Origin: Microscillaceae bacterium | Lineage (GTDB): Bacteria > Bacteroidota > Bacteroidia > Cytophagales > Microscillaceae | NCBI GenBank assembly: GCA_003483885.1 | Contig: DMXI01000687.1 | Location: 6,805 to 70,804 of the forward strand | DNA length: 64,000 nucleotides | Direction of reading: 5' to 3' | Part shown: positions 36,040-46,474 of the stretch, one piece after another | Layout: the number at the start of each line of letters is the position of its first letter | Numbering within the stretch: position 1 is the stretch's first letter | The notes under the pieces: model-generated | Database searches by the model: none | Seen by the model: the letters and a program-made list of their open reading frames with translations, nothing else | What the model was told of the DNA's origin: nothing | Program-made: the position numbers and the translations under genes

Positions 36040-39000
36040 ATGTCTATTGTACGCAAAATATTGAAAGGTCTTTTTAAATTCTCTGTCTTCCTTTTGGCAG
36101 GGTTGATCTTGCTTTTTGCAATTGCGTGGGGAGCCGTACAAATTCCCTCTACCCAAAAATACCTCGTAGACCAAGCCACCAAATACCTACAAGACCGTTT
36201 ACAAACCAAGGTTACCATTCAGCGGGTAAATATTGAGTTTTTTAGAACAGTGGTTCTCGAGGATATTTATGTACCCGACAAAAATGCCGATACACTTTTA
36301 TACGCCAAAAAGTTTCGGGTACAGTTGAGTAACTTTTCCCTATTACATAAGCAAGTAACCACTCACAAGCTAGGTCTCGAAAAAGCACGTATACACCTCC
36401 ATAGAGCTGCCAATGCCACCAAGTTTAACTACGATTTTTTATTGGATGCATTTGCCAGCAAAGATTCTGTCAAAAAAACACCCACTGAAGAAACACCTTC
36501 GGCTTCCTGGCAGGTAAACCTACATAAAATTCATTTCAAAAATGTACAACTCCAGTGGCTGGACGACCGGGAAAAACTTTACCTGCAAACCAATGTGGGC
36601 GAATTTAAATCATCTTTTGAAACGCTGGGCCTCGAAGATAAACATCCAATCATTGATGAATTGATGTTTGACAAGCTTCGTTTGTCTTTCCGGCAAGCCA
36701 CTCATCAGCAAAAAGAAACGCCTGAACAAGAAGCCGAAAGCAAGCAAACCGAACTGGAGGCAGCCCCTCAAAAAAACGCAAAAATAACTGACAAGCCTGC
36801 TAAAAAAGCCTTGAATCCCAGTGGTTATAGCCTTACGCTCAAATCGTTGATCTTCAAGAATTGTAACTTGCGCTATGACAACGATGCCTCCAACCCTGCC
36901 CCTACCCGTCTTGATTATAATCATCTGTTGGTGACCAATTTGAGCACTCGTATGAAAGACATAAAAGTAGGTGCCAACGATTTTACTTTTGACATTGAAC
37001 AACTCTCCTTTGCCGAAAAAAGTGGGTTTGGGTTACGCCAATTCGCTGTCAAAATGCAAATACATTACCCCCAGGTTTTCATCAATACGGGCACTATTCA
37101 AACCAATCACTCTATGCTGCACCACGGTTTCAAACTAAATGTACCTTCGGTAGAAGCCATTGATTCTTCCCTCAAGAGTGCTTTCTTTCATATCGATTTT
37201 GAAAATGATTCCTTGGCCATTCGTGATTTGACCTATTTTACTGGGGGCATTTCACCCAAACTCCAGCAACAAACCATTAAGTTTGAAGGCTCTATCAATG
37301 TACAAAAAAACAAACTCCATCTGGAACACTTTCAGGCGGCAGCCAATCAAAACAATCTCTTACATACTTCTTTGATTGTCAAAAACTTTACTGACTATCC
37401 CAAAGCATTTTATGACCTTGACCTCCATCAACTTAAGGCTCAGCCAGCTTTTGTACAGAGTTTGTTGCCTCGCCCACTCCCTCCTGAGGCATTGCTTACC
37501 AACCAAATAACTACCAGTGCTGCCGTGAAGGGATACCTCAAAGACCTGGAAGGGAAATGGACATTAGAATCCTCTATTGGCAATCTGGAAAGTGAGTTTA
37601 ACCTACAAACCAATGCGAAGTTTGATGATAATAAAATCAAGGGCACGCTCAAAGCTCGCGGGGTACAATTGGGGTTAATCACCCATACTGAAGAAGTGGG
37701 TGCTTTGAATTTTGAGGCTTTTGTAGACGCTCAGCAAAACCCACAAAAGGTACAGGTAGATAGCCTACAATTACTGGTAAATGCTCTAGAGTATAAGAAA
37801 TACACTTATCAGGGACTCCGAGTCAATAGCAAATTCATCAACAATATTCTAGAGAATACAATCTTCTATAAAGATGCTCAAGCCAATGTAGAGTTCCAGA
37901 ATGTGGTAGATTTGACCGAAGAGAAGCCCCGTGTTTTTCTACGAGGGAATGTATACAATCTTCACTTGAGGGCAATGAACCTATTTGAAGATTCTTTGAA
38001 TGTAAGGGCACAAATTGAAAGCGAAATTCAGGGGTTTGATGTGGATAGTATACTAGGATACATGCATGTAAATGATGCCTTGGTGGAATATCACAACAAA
38101 AAACTCAAGCTCGATTCTTTGCATCTGGATATCAACGAACAAAAGAATGCCCGCCATATTATCCTTAAGTCTGATTTTTTGAATGCCACCATCAAAGGGC
38201 AGTTCAATGTCAGGGAATTACCCCTGGCTTTCAATGGTTTTATACAAAACTATTACTCCAATTTCCCCATAGATTCGGTAAAACTACAGCATACCCAAAA
38301 CTTAGTAATAGATGCTACCTTAAGAAAAAATCCACAACTCTTGTATGAGTTTGTGCCTACACTCAAAGTAGCTGAAAACGTAAAACTATTCGCCAAATTT
38401 ACCCCAGACAAAAAGCTACTCATTACTCAGCTAAATGCCCCATTGATAAGCTATGATGGGGAAAAAATACAAAACTTTTACCTCAATGTACGGAGCACTC
38501 CTACGGCACTCCGGGCATTTGTCACCTGTACCCGGATAGATACCAAACAAAACATCGACATTAAAACTCCCACCATTCGTTTTGGCCTCAGAAAAGACAA
38601 AGCTTCTTTCAACATCAAGCTCAACTCGGACAGCTTGAGGTCCGAAATCAAGCTTTTTGGTAACATTACCGCTCAAAAAGACACCTTTAACCTTAAGTTT
38701 AGAAACTCTTATATAAGCATAGATCGCCAGGAATGGGAATTTAGAAATGGCTGCAATGTAAGCTTTAACCTGGCCAATAAATACCTGTATATAGATAGCA
38801 TTGCCTTATCGCAACAATCACAAAAGTTCATCTTGCGAAGCCACGTCAATCGCGCTAAAAAGGTTATTCAACAATTCGATATTGTCAAATTCAATATTGC
38901 AACCATCCCAGAAATATTTGGCCTTACCGATTACAAACTGGGTGGCATTATTAACGGAAACCTGGCCGTAACCAATGCTTTTGACATTGAGCGTATTACT

Positions 39001-40938
39001 TCGCATATGAACGTGCAAAAACTCAAAGCAATGGACATTGTGTTGGGTGACCTGGATGTAGAAGTAGCCGAAAAAGGTCTAGAGGGGCTGGCCAGTGTAA
39101 AAGCAGTACTCAAGGGAAAAAATAATCGACTGCGGGCCAATGGTTCCTATCATATTTTCAAAGATAGCCTATACGTATTTACAGGGGTATCCAATATTCG
39201 TTTGGAGCAATTTACTCCTCTAGTGTCAGAGTATATGCGAAAAATGCATGGGCGCATGAATGGCCGCCTGAGACTTACTGGCAAAATTGCGGAACCCGAA
39301 ATCACTGGGGATATCAAGTTCAAAGGGCAAAGTACACTCCAGGTAAAAATGCTGGGAGAGCCTCATTTTATTAAGAATCAGACTATTTATTTCAATAAGG
39401 ATGTCATTTCCTTTAAAAACTTTACCATTACCGATGTCAATGGTCGCCCCAACTATGTCAATGGAAAGATTACCAACCTGGGGTATCGGGCCTTCTATAC
39501 TAATCTAATGATTGAGGCGGAAAACTTTCAGTTGATGAAGTCTACCGCATACGACTTTAAGACGCTGCATGGCACTGTGTTTAGTGATTATAAAGTCAAA
39601 GTCAGTGGTTTTTTAGATGAATTGGACATCAATGCCAACGTAGCCCTAAAACCGGGTTCTAATGTATTTACCTCCATTGACGACAACGAAGCTACACACG
39701 TTAAACGAAGCAATTACATTAAGTTTGTTTCTCTACAACCAGATTCTTCAGGGGTAAAAGACAGCTCCAAGGTTAAGGCAAATACCAATTTAACAGGCTT
39801 TAATATCAAATCAATCATTAAGGTAAGTCCCCAGGCCAAGCTAAACATTATCATCAATGAATCCACCAACGATCGCCTGGAATGTTCTGGGGAAACTCAA
39901 TTAAGTGTTAATATGGATAACACCGGCGAACTCGAGATTTCGGGAGATTACATCATTGAAGAAGGTAAATATACCCTCAATTTGTTTGAAGTAGTACACA
40001 AAGAAATCGCCGTGCAAAAAGGCAGTAGTGTGCACTTTTTTGGAGACCCTACCCAAGGGATCATGAATATTACCACCATTTACGAAACTAAAACCTCGAC
40101 TTACAGTTTGCTATTGGATCGCCTTTCGACTGATCAGGCCAGCGAAATAGAGCAAGCCAAACGAATTATTCCAATCCAGGTATTGATTCATCTCAAGGGG
40201 GAGTTTTTGAACCCACAAATCAGTTTTGATATTCAAATCCCACGAGATAAGGTCCAAAACCCCAGTACTTTGCTATTAAGTAAACTTAATGAGATCAGAA
40301 ATAACCAAAACGAACTCTACAAACAGGTCTTTGGATTGGTAGTATTAGGGTATTTTATCACGGCAGAAGAAGCCCAAGGAGGCAACGGAGTGGATGTAAC
40401 GTATCAGTTAGGCTCTGGCTTGAGTGGTTTTCTAACCGATCAGCTAAATAAATTGTCGGATAGCTATCTGGGAGGGGTACAAATTGACCTAAACCTAAAC
40501 AATAAAAACGCCTTTGCCAAAGACCGGGAGTTAGCAGTGCATTTATCTAAGCAATTTTTCAACGATCGCCTAAAGGTATCGGTGGGTAGTTATGTAAACC
40601 TTGACAACCACGATGCCAACGAACAAGACGCACACCAAAATTTGGTTGGAGATGTGACTGTAGAATATCGCTTGAATAAATCAGGAAACCTTAATCTAAA
40701 GTTTTTCCGAAAAGCTAACTCCAACAACGTCAATACCAGCAACCTTACCCCAAGTAATATTCAAACCAATGGTGTATCTATCAGTTATCACAAAAACTTT
40801 AGTCATCTGAAAGATATTTTCCGCCGCAAGCAAAAGAAAATCGAGCCTAAAAAGAATCCTCCCTCTTCTACCAAGAAAAAAGAAGATGATGCGAAATCAA
40901 AGGAGAAAAAAAAGGAGAAGAAAACGAGCGATGATTGA
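36040..40938 (+). CDS. tamB: TamB/AsmA-like intermembrane phospholipid-transport protein
   Basis: The 1632-residue protein has one N-terminal membrane helix (about 12-32), a TQKYLVDQATKYLQDRL motif right after it as in Bacteroidota TamB proteins, a very long beta-rich periplasmic body (AsmA/DUF490 type, forming a hydrophobic beta-taco groove), and a C-terminal TamB domain. The family signature GDYIIEEGKYTLNLFEVVHKEI and SFDIQIPRDKVQNPSTLLLSKLNEIRNNQNELYKQVFGLVVLG-like region are present. The extreme C-terminus is a Lys/Glu-rich tail. It bridges inner and outer membrane for phospholipid transport. No tamA neighbour is visible. The start at ATG 36040 is fixed by the membrane helix. Confidence 0.93.
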   Translation: MSIVRKILKGLFKFSVFLLAGLILLFAIAWGAVQIPSTQKYLVDQATKYLQDRLQTKVTIQRVNIEFFRTVVLEDIYVPDKNADTLLYAKKFRVQLSNFSLLHKQVTTHKLGLEKARIHLHRAANATKFNYDFLLDAFASKDSVKKTPTEETPSASWQVNLHKIHFKNVQLQWLDDREKLYLQTNVGEFKSSFETLGLEDKHPIIDELMFDKLRLSFRQATHQQKETPEQEAESKQTELEAAPQKNAKITDKPAKKALNPSGYSLTLKSLIFKNCNLRYDNDASNPAPTRLDYNHLLVTNLSTRMKDIKVGANDFTFDIEQLSFAEKSGFGLRQFAVKMQIHYPQVFINTGTIQTNHSMLHHGFKLNVPSVEAIDSSLKSAFFHIDFENDSLAIRDLTYFTGGISPKLQQQTIKFEGSINVQKNKLHLEHFQAAANQNNLLHTSLIVKNFTDYPKAFYDLDLHQLKAQPAFVQSLLPRPLPPEALLTNQITTSAAVKGYLKDLEGKWTLESSIGNLESEFNLQTNAKFDDNKIKGTLKARGVQLGLITHTEEVGALNFEAFVDAQQNPQKVQVDSLQLLVNALEYKKYTYQGLRVNSKFINNILENTIFYKDAQANVEFQNVVDLTEEKPRVFLRGNVYNLHLRAMNLFEDSLNVRAQIESEIQGFDVDSILGYMHVNDALVEYHNKKLKLDSLHLDINEQKNARHIILKSDFLNATIKGQFNVRELPLAFNGFIQNYYSNFPIDSVKLQHTQNLVIDATLRKNPQLLYEFVPTLKVAENVKLFAKFTPDKKLLITQLNAPLISYDGEKIQNFYLNVRSTPTALRAFVTCTRIDTKQNIDIKTPTIRFGLRKDKASFNIKLNSDSLRSEIKLFGNITAQKDTFNLKFRNSYISIDRQEWEFRNGCNVSFNLANKYLYIDSIALSQQSQKFILRSHVNRAKKVIQQFDIVKFNIATIPEIFGLTDYKLGGIINGNLAVTNAFDIERITSHMNVQKLKAMDIVLGDLDVEVAEKGLEGLASVKAVLKGKNNRLRANGSYHIFKDSLYVFTGVSNIRLEQFTPLVSEYMRKMHGRMNGRLRLTGKIAEPEITGDIKFKGQSTLQVKMLGEPHFIKNQTIYFNKDVISFKNFTITDVNGRPNYVNGKITNLGYRAFYTNLMIEAENFQLMKSTAYDFKTLHGTVFSDYKVKVSGFLDELDINANVALKPGSNVFTSIDDNEATHVKRSNYIKFVSLQPDSSGVKDSSKVKANTNLTGFNIKSIIKVSPQAKLNIIINESTNDRLECSGETQLSVNMDNTGELEISGDYIIEEGKYTLNLFEVVHKEIAVQKGSSVHFFGDPTQGIMNITTIYETKTSTYSLLLDRLSTDQASEIEQAKRIIPIQVLIHLKGEFLNPQISFDIQIPRDKVQNPSTLLLSKLNEIRNNQNELYKQVFGLVVLGYFITAEEAQGGNGVDVTYQLGSGLSGFLTDQLNKLSDSYLGGVQIDLNLNNKNAFAKDRELAVHLSKQFFNDRLKVSVGSYVNLDNHDANEQDAHQNLVGDVTVEYRLNKSGNLNLKFFRKANSNNVNTSNLTPSNIQTNGVSISYHKNFSHLKDIFRRKQKKIEPKKNPPSSTKKKEDDAKSKEKKKEKKTSDD

Positions 40939-40970
40939 TCTGTTCAAAACACGCCCTAAAGCAACAAAAC

Positions 40971-40990
40971 AACCTCAAATGAAGGTTGCT
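40971..40990 (+). terminator. Weak terminator-like hairpin after tamB
   Basis: AACCT / AGGTT with a 7 nt loop, 33 nt after the tamB stop. Its sequence resembles the hairpin at 42180-42204, so both may be copies of a common terminator type. Confidence 0.45.
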
Positions 40991-41037
40991 TATAATAGAA
41001 CGCAGTTTTTATTAATGTAGGTAGTAATCAAATAGGG

Positions 41038-41562
41038 TTAATTTTCCTTTTTATTAGTTGGAGTTAAAGCAGCCATTACTTCTACACAATTTAACCAAGA
41101 TTCGTGGCTTTGAACAATCCTCCATTGATTACTTCTCTTTTGCACAATTCCCGACCAAACCAGTTGTCCATTGTATTCAGGAATTCCAGCCAATTTTATT
41201 TTGAGATGTATTGGTAACGTAAAGGCTACCGTATTTTCTGATAAAACGCTGGCTTTCCAACTCTTGATTACGTTTTTCAAGACCTCTACTGATGAACCAA
41301 TCTCGCTATACGACTTCTTTAAATCATCTAAGGTTAATATAGTTCCATTGTTTGTATAATACGCATCAGCGTCTCCCGAATAATAGTTCAAACCTTCTAA
41401 AAACTTAAGATTGTTAGAGGCATCAAATACTTTTTGAACTGTGGCTTTAGCAGAATTAATAATCGTTCTTTTATCTGTTTCAGTTAGCTCACTTTTTCTG
41501 CTACAGGATTGATTAAAAATGAGTATTCCTGTAAAAAATGTATACATTAAAATTCTATTCAT
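41038..41562 (-). CDS. NTF2/SnoaL-like lipoprotein
   Basis: The 174-residue protein has a lipoprotein signal (TFFTGILIFNQSC, Cys20). The mature part has the alpha+beta cone pattern of SnoaL/DUF4440 proteins: a long first helix (KRTIINSAKATVQKVFDASNN), the YYSGDADAYYTNNGTILTLDDLKKSY segment, then strands VAFTLPIHLKIKL and QLVWSGIVQKRSNQWRIVQSHESW. Members are often periplasmic small-molecule binders or of unknown role. Located with the next minus-strand gene but 80 nt apart; function not known. Confidence 0.7.
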   Translation of the reverse strand: MNRILMYTFFTGILIFNQSCSRKSELTETDKRTIINSAKATVQKVFDASNNLKFLEGLNYYSGDADAYYTNNGTILTLDDLKKSYSEIGSSVEVLKNVIKSWKASVLSENTVAFTLPIHLKIKLAGIPEYNGQLVWSGIVQKRSNQWRIVQSHESWLNCVEVMAALTPTNKKEN

Positions 41563-41642
41563 TTGATTATATATTTATGTTTGATTAATAATTATGACAA
41601 AGGTATACCTCTTTGATGTTTTTAGCTATCATTATATTTTGT

Positions 41643-42125
41643 TCAATCAATTATTTCATTTTCAGATAAGTCCTCCACAGAGATTGGTTGTTCTTCTTTG
41701 AAACACACCGCAATCCCATAAGGATCACAAATATCAAATCGTCCAGTAGCAAACCTAATCATCCATTCCATATTTTCATAAAAATTGATTTCTGGTAGAT
41801 CTACCGGAAAATCATACATATCTAAATCCAATTCTGCCAATTCATCATCCTTGATATGATATTTGGAAGGATTTTCAAGAAGGGTGTTTTTTAAGTAAAG
41901 TATGGCTGTTTCCAAAAATGAATCTACTTTGGAAAGTACACTCTCGATCAATTGAAGCAATGAGGACTCTAATCGTTTTTGCTTAGTAAATATGCTCACT
42001 GGAATCGCCTCCTGAAACTTCATTTTTTTGTTCCCACAGTTGATCGTCACACCTGACCAAAAATACTCTTGCTCAACTTCCGCAGTTAGTTGTATAGTTC
42101 CATATTTAAATTTTACATTTTCCAT
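41643..42125 (-). CDS. Hypothetical protein with DUF-like acidic C-terminus
   Basis: The 160-residue soluble protein has an N-terminal beta-sandwich-like section (KFKYGTIQLTAEVEQEYFWSGVTINCGNKKMKF) and an acidic C-terminal half (DLDMYDFPVDLPEINFYENMEWMIRFATGRFDICDPYGIAVCF). The last part recalls the DUF2004/DUF6985-like proteins that frequently act as toxin immunity factors in Bacteroidota, but no toxin is adjacent. I do not recognise it with confidence. Confidence 0.55.
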   Translation of the reverse strand: MENVKFKYGTIQLTAEVEQEYFWSGVTINCGNKKMKFQEAIPVSIFTKQKRLESSLLQLIESVLSKVDSFLETAILYLKNTLLENPSKYHIKDDELAELDLDMYDFPVDLPEINFYENMEWMIRFATGRFDICDPYGIAVCFKEEQPISVEDLSENEIID

Positions 42126-42171
42126 AATAGGCTAGATCAAAAGAGAATTACAGTATTTCTTTATATACACA

Positions 42172-42204
42172 CAACAAAAAAGCAACCCCAAAATGAGGTT
42201 GCTT
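42172..42204 (-). terminator. Rho-independent terminator of the 52-residue peptide gene
   Basis: AAGCAACC / GGTTGCTT stem (42180-42204) with a 9 nt loop, followed on the minus strand by TTTTTGTTG. Confidence 0.75.
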
Positions 42205-42254
42205 ATATACTTACAATAAAATAGTTTCTTCAAATACTGAAGTCTCGCAATGGA

Positions 42255-42413
42255 CTAACGTTTAAAAAGTTTTCGTCTACGAGGCTTGGCTTTCTTGCCT
42301 GGTTCGTACAAATCAAATTTGCTCCCATCTTCACTAAGGCTACATCCCAAAATACCAGGGCCACTTCTTACTGAGTTTACAGACTCTACGTTTGAATAGA
42401 TTGAATTTTTCAT
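42255..42413 (-). CDS. Small basic peptide (52 residues)
   Basis: ATG 42413 opens a 52-codon frame ending TAG at 42257-42255. The product has a Ser/Asn-rich N-terminus, a central GPGILGCSLSEDG segment with a single Cys24, an acidic patch, and a strongly basic tail (PGKKAKPRRRKLFKR). A Rho-independent terminator lies 51 nt after the stop, supporting a real transcription unit. The GPG/GC arrangement and basic tail could suit a modified or exported peptide, but no modification or export gene is adjacent. Function unknown; codon composition is like neighbouring genes. Confidence 0.55.
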   Translation of the reverse strand: MKNSIYSNVESVNSVRSGPGILGCSLSEDGSKFDLYEPGKKAKPRRRKLFKR

Positions 42414-42659
42414 TTGCTCAATATTTGCTATAAGGGTTTAACCATTTAATCAGTATAGCACTATGTGGTTAACTACGTGCGATTGAAAATTATTAATGTA
42501 TTGTTTCGATAAACAGTATAACTGGCTTGATCAACTTCAGGATATATCGGACAAATTAAATGCCATTTTTTAACAATATGTTAATAGGTCATAAAAATAA
42601 TTAAATCCGAGAAACTTTTAAAACATTATATACGTTTTGACAGGTTTTGGTAACCATTT

Positions 42660-44546
42660 TTAGATGTATTCTGCCAATTCGAGCCACCTTTCGGTTTTTT
42701 GATCTATAGCATCCATTACCCCTCCAAGCTTTTCTGATACCTCTTGCAAGGCGTTATGATCCAGTGTACCGCTATTTAGTTGTTCGGTGAGCTGATCTTT
42801 TTCTTCCTCGAGTTGCTCTATTTCTGTTTCCAGATTTTCGTATTCCTTTTGCTCTTTGAAGGTCAACTTGCGTTTTTGAACAGGATCACTTGCTTTCTTC
42901 TCTGCTTTTTCTTGTTGATATTTTTCTTGTTTGCCTACTTTTTTCTCTTTTTCCTGGGCTAGCTCCTGCAAGTGCTTGTATTCCCGATATTCTTGATACT
43001 TCCCGTTAAAATCCTGAATAATCCCTTCCCCTTCAAACACAAACAAGTGATCTACCAACTTATCCATAAAATAACGATCGTGAGTCACGACAATTAAACA
43101 ACCACCAAACTCTAATAAAAATTCCTCTAACACATTTAAAGTAAGTAAATCGAGGTCATTGGTAGGCTCATCCAAAATCAGGAAATTGGGATTTTGCACC
43201 AATATTGTGAGCAAATACAAACGTCTGCGTTCTCCTCCGCTCAAGGTAGATACATAATTGTATTGCTTGTCACGATCAAACAAAAAGCGCTCAAGTAATT
43301 GAGCAGGCGATAGTTTTTGTCCCTTACCCAAGTCTATTTCCTCTGCAATTTCCTGTACTACCTCAATCACCCGCTTGTCTTCTGGCAGTTTTATGCCGTC
43401 CTGCGTATAATACCCATATACGATGGTTTCCCCCTTGGTAATGGTACCACTATCGGGTTGAATTTGCCCCGTGAGCAAATTCAAAAAGGTAGATTTTCCT
43501 ACCCCATTACGTCCTACGATACCAATGCGTTCTTTGCGTTGAAAAACATAGCTAAAATCCGCCACCATTTTCAAATCCCCATAATTTTTGTTCAAATGTT
43601 CTATCTCGAGGATTTTTTTACCCATACGGCTCATTTTCACTCCCAGGTTGGCTTCTTTTTCTCCTACACGCTTACTGGCCTTTTTCTTAAGTTCTTCAAA
43701 AGCATCTAAACGATACTTGGCCTTGGTGCCTCGGGCCTTGGGCTGGCGGCGTACCCAGTCTAACTCCTTACGCATTAGGTTTTGGGCTTTCTCGACTTCT
43801 GCCGCCGCTTGTTGGGCGCGTTCGGCTCTTTTTTCTAAATAATATTGATAGTTGCCCTTGTAACGGAACAAGGTTTTTTGGTCAATCTCGATAATTTCGG
43901 TGCAAATACGATCCAGAAAATAGCGATCGTGCGTTACCATAAACAGGGTCAGTTGCGCACCAGACAGATAGTTTTCCAGCCATTCAATCATATCGAGATC
44001 GAGGTGGTTGGTAGGCTCATCCAAAATCAAGAAATCAGGATCATCAATGAGTACTTTGGCCAAGGCCACCCGTTTTTTTTGTCCTCCCGAAAGGGTCTCA
44101 ATCCTTTTTTCCAACTCCCCTACCCTCAATTTGGACAAAATTTGCTTGATTTTCAGTTCATAATCCCACGCTTTGTGGGTATCCATTCGTTGCAATGCCT
44201 CCTCCATTTTATCGGCATTGTTAGGGTCTTGCAATGCCTCTTCGTATAGCTTAATGGCCTGAATTACCGGGCTGGGAGAGTTGAGTACCGCATCAATGAT
44301 CGTCTCCGCAGTACCAAAGTCTGGATCTTGATCCAGAAAACCCACGCGTACATCTTTATGATAAGCAAATGCCCCGCTATCGGCTTGGTCTTTATGCGTC
44401 AATATTTTGAGCAAAGAGGTTTTTCCAGTACCATTTTTTGCTACCAAAGCCACTTTTTGCCCTTTACTAATCCCAAATGAGATATCCTCGAACAACACAC
44501 GTTCGCCAAAAGACTTACTTAAATTCTCAACAGAAAGGTAATTCAT
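42660..44546 (-). CDS. uup: ABC-F family ribosome-associated ATPase (Uup-like)
   Basis: The 628-residue protein has two soluble ABC domains without membrane segments: Walker A motifs KNGTGKTS and RNGVGKST, signatures LSGGQKKRVALAKV and LSGGERRRLYLL, and Walker B with FLILDEPTNHLDL / FLILDEPTNDLDL. These are joined by the basic ABC-F linker (about 240-310) and followed by a C-terminal coiled-coil domain (about 555-628), the feature that separates Uup from EttA. ABC-F factors bind the ribosomal E site and resolve stalled or tangled translation. Start at ATG 44546. Not clustered with ribosomal genes. Confidence 0.9.
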   Translation of the reverse strand: MNYLSVENLSKSFGERVLFEDISFGISKGQKVALVAKNGTGKTSLLKILTHKDQADSGAFAYHKDVRVGFLDQDPDFGTAETIIDAVLNSPSPVIQAIKLYEEALQDPNNADKMEEALQRMDTHKAWDYELKIKQILSKLRVGELEKRIETLSGGQKKRVALAKVLIDDPDFLILDEPTNHLDLDMIEWLENYLSGAQLTLFMVTHDRYFLDRICTEIIEIDQKTLFRYKGNYQYYLEKRAERAQQAAAEVEKAQNLMRKELDWVRRQPKARGTKAKYRLDAFEELKKKASKRVGEKEANLGVKMSRMGKKILEIEHLNKNYGDLKMVADFSYVFQRKERIGIVGRNGVGKSTFLNLLTGQIQPDSGTITKGETIVYGYYTQDGIKLPEDKRVIEVVQEIAEEIDLGKGQKLSPAQLLERFLFDRDKQYNYVSTLSGGERRRLYLLTILVQNPNFLILDEPTNDLDLLTLNVLEEFLLEFGGCLIVVTHDRYFMDKLVDHLFVFEGEGIIQDFNGKYQEYREYKHLQELAQEKEKKVGKQEKYQQEKAEKKASDPVQKRKLTFKEQKEYENLETEIEQLEEEKDQLTEQLNSGTLDHNALQEVSEKLGGVMDAIDQKTERWLELAEYI

Positions 44547-44868
44547 TGTATGGATTGCTTTTACTTTAAGCTTTAAAATTAGGAAAAAAAAGCATTTGTT
44601 GACGAGTTAGGCATAGTTTCTTGGCATTCCAATCAGGTGTATGTCTAAAAATTAGTTTTTGATTAGATCTCAAAGGCGAAAAAGAGGTCTTCTTCGGTTT
44701 AATTATAGGCTAAAAAGTGTTCGCTCAATTGTAAGGTTTTTAATGGCAATTCGTCTTGTTATAAGGATTGAATCATCGAACTCGTTTCCACTTTTAATCA
44801 GAGCTATAACCACTATATTTTTTTCAAAATCCTAAGAGGTATAAACGGGTTCATCAAGTAAATTAATC
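44547..44868. other. 322 bp divergent promoter region, no gene seen
   Basis: The interval separates the divergent ABC-F gene (minus) and the beta-lactamase-like gene (plus), so it must hold both promoters. No frame longer than about 30 codons with plausible composition and no clear operator repeat were found. Confidence 0.5.
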
Positions 44869-46332
44869 ATGAGAACAAAAAGACTGCTTCAATTAATCCT
44901 TGTTGGCTGCACAACAATTTGTCTGTCAGCCAAAGCTCAGAAAACTACAATCAATCAGGAAATAAAACTGATAGAAAACGGCTTGGAACCTCGCATTCAA
45001 GTAAAAGGCCAGGTGAAAAAATACAATATCCTCGATAGGATGAAACATTATAAGGTGCCAGGGGTAAGTATAGCTGTTGTGAAAGAAGGTAAAATTCGCT
45101 GGGCCAAAGGTTATGGCATTGCCAACACCGCCACTGGTACAAAAGTAAACGTCAATACATTGTTTCAGGCGGGGTCTATTAGTAAGCCAGTGGCCGCTTT
45201 AGCCGCACTGAAACTGGTACAGGAAGGCAAAGTATCGTTGGACAAAGATGTGAACCAATATCTGAAAGGCTGGAAAGTGCCGGAAAATAAATTCACTAAA
45301 AACAAAAAAGTAACCTTGCGAGGGTTACTTACCCATTCTGCGGGATTAACGGTACATGGTTTCCCAGGATATGCTCAAAATGATCATTTCCCAGATATTG
45401 TATCAGTGCTTAATGGTAAAGGAAACACCGCTTCAGTAAGGGTAGATATGGAACCTGGCACTCGTTTTCGTTACTCGGGAGGCGGCTATACAGTGATGGA
45501 AAAGGTAGTAGAGGATGTGACTGGTATGCCTTTGGAAAAATATATGGCTCAGCATATCTTCAAAAAGCTGGACATGACCAATAGCACTTATGCTCAGCCA
45601 TTGCCCAAGCAATACCACGCACAAGCCAGTGCCGCTTACAGACGTGACGGAGAAATCATCAAAGGATGGTGGCATAATTATCCTGAGCAAGCGGCTGCGG
45701 GTCTGTGGACAACTCCTACCGATTTGGCAAAATACTGTCTCGAAATCCAACAAATTTTCAAAGGGAAAAAAGGTGGCATATTATCGCAGGATATGGTTAA
45801 GCAAATGCTCCAAAAACACAAAAACGAATGGGGTTTGGGGCCTTCGCTTCACTGGTCGGGCGATTCGTTGCTTTTTGAACATGGTGGCAAAAACGAAGGT
45901 TTTACCAACGAGTTCCTGGCATTTGTTCACCGAGGAGCAGCTTTTATTGTCATGACCAGTGGCGATAATGGAGGCCGATTAATTGGGGAGATTAGAATCG
46001 CGCTTTCCAGGTGTTATGGCTGGGGAATTCAATCTAATACAACCGTAGCGCTCATTGAGTTAGATCGGAGTCAATTACAGGCATACGTCGGAAAATACAA
46101 ATACTCAGGAAAAGTACGTGGTAAAGATTATCTGGTAGAGGTAAGGGTAGAAAATGGGAAGCTTGTACTTGATAATCTACCACGCAAAAAAATCTCACCG
46201 CTAGATCCTACCTCAAAAACTAAATTCGTAGACCTCAATAATGGCAATCGTATCACTTTTAAAAAAGCAACCAAAGGCGCTGGTTATACCTTGTACTGGA
46301 ACAAAAGGTATCGTTTTGATAGGGTAAAATAA
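44869..46332 (+). CDS. Secreted serine beta-lactamase/DD-peptidase-family hydrolase
   Basis: The 487-residue protein has a signal peptide (LLQLILVGCTTICLSAKA). The class C-like fold follows, with Ser103-x-x-Lys106 (SISK) as the nucleophile motif, Tyr in FRYSGGGYTVME where the family normally has YxN (here Gly replaces Asn), and the HGG motif in FEHGGKNEGF. A C-terminal beta-barrel-like domain (about 390-487) is typical of Bacteroidota esterase/D-aminopeptidase members. It probably hydrolyses peptide or ester substrates in the periplasm rather than antibiotics. The terminator at 46534 belongs to the opposite gene. Confidence 0.88.
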   Translation: MRTKRLLQLILVGCTTICLSAKAQKTTINQEIKLIENGLEPRIQVKGQVKKYNILDRMKHYKVPGVSIAVVKEGKIRWAKGYGIANTATGTKVNVNTLFQAGSISKPVAALAALKLVQEGKVSLDKDVNQYLKGWKVPENKFTKNKKVTLRGLLTHSAGLTVHGFPGYAQNDHFPDIVSVLNGKGNTASVRVDMEPGTRFRYSGGGYTVMEKVVEDVTGMPLEKYMAQHIFKKLDMTNSTYAQPLPKQYHAQASAAYRRDGEIIKGWWHNYPEQAAAGLWTTPTDLAKYCLEIQQIFKGKKGGILSQDMVKQMLQKHKNEWGLGPSLHWSGDSLLFEHGGKNEGFTNEFLAFVHRGAAFIVMTSGDNGGRLIGEIRIALSRCYGWGIQSNTTVALIELDRSQLQAYVGKYKYSGKVRGKDYLVEVRVENGKLVLDNLPRKKISPLDPTSKTKFVDLNNGNRITFKKATKGAGYTLYWNKRYRFDRVK

Positions 46333-46474
46333 TACTAATCCTTTGAGAAAACCCTTACACTCTTTTTCAGTAGAAACGGCCAGAGGCCCTACTATAATCC
46401 CGCCTCAGACAAGCGACGATACTCGTTCGCGATTTATCGGAATGAGCAATATTGGGAGACTTCCAGCCGTAAAT

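Noticed and set aside
43317..44249. Plus-strand frames up to 134 codons opposite the ABC-F gene
   Set aside because: Shadow frames of a highly conserved two-domain ATPase gene.
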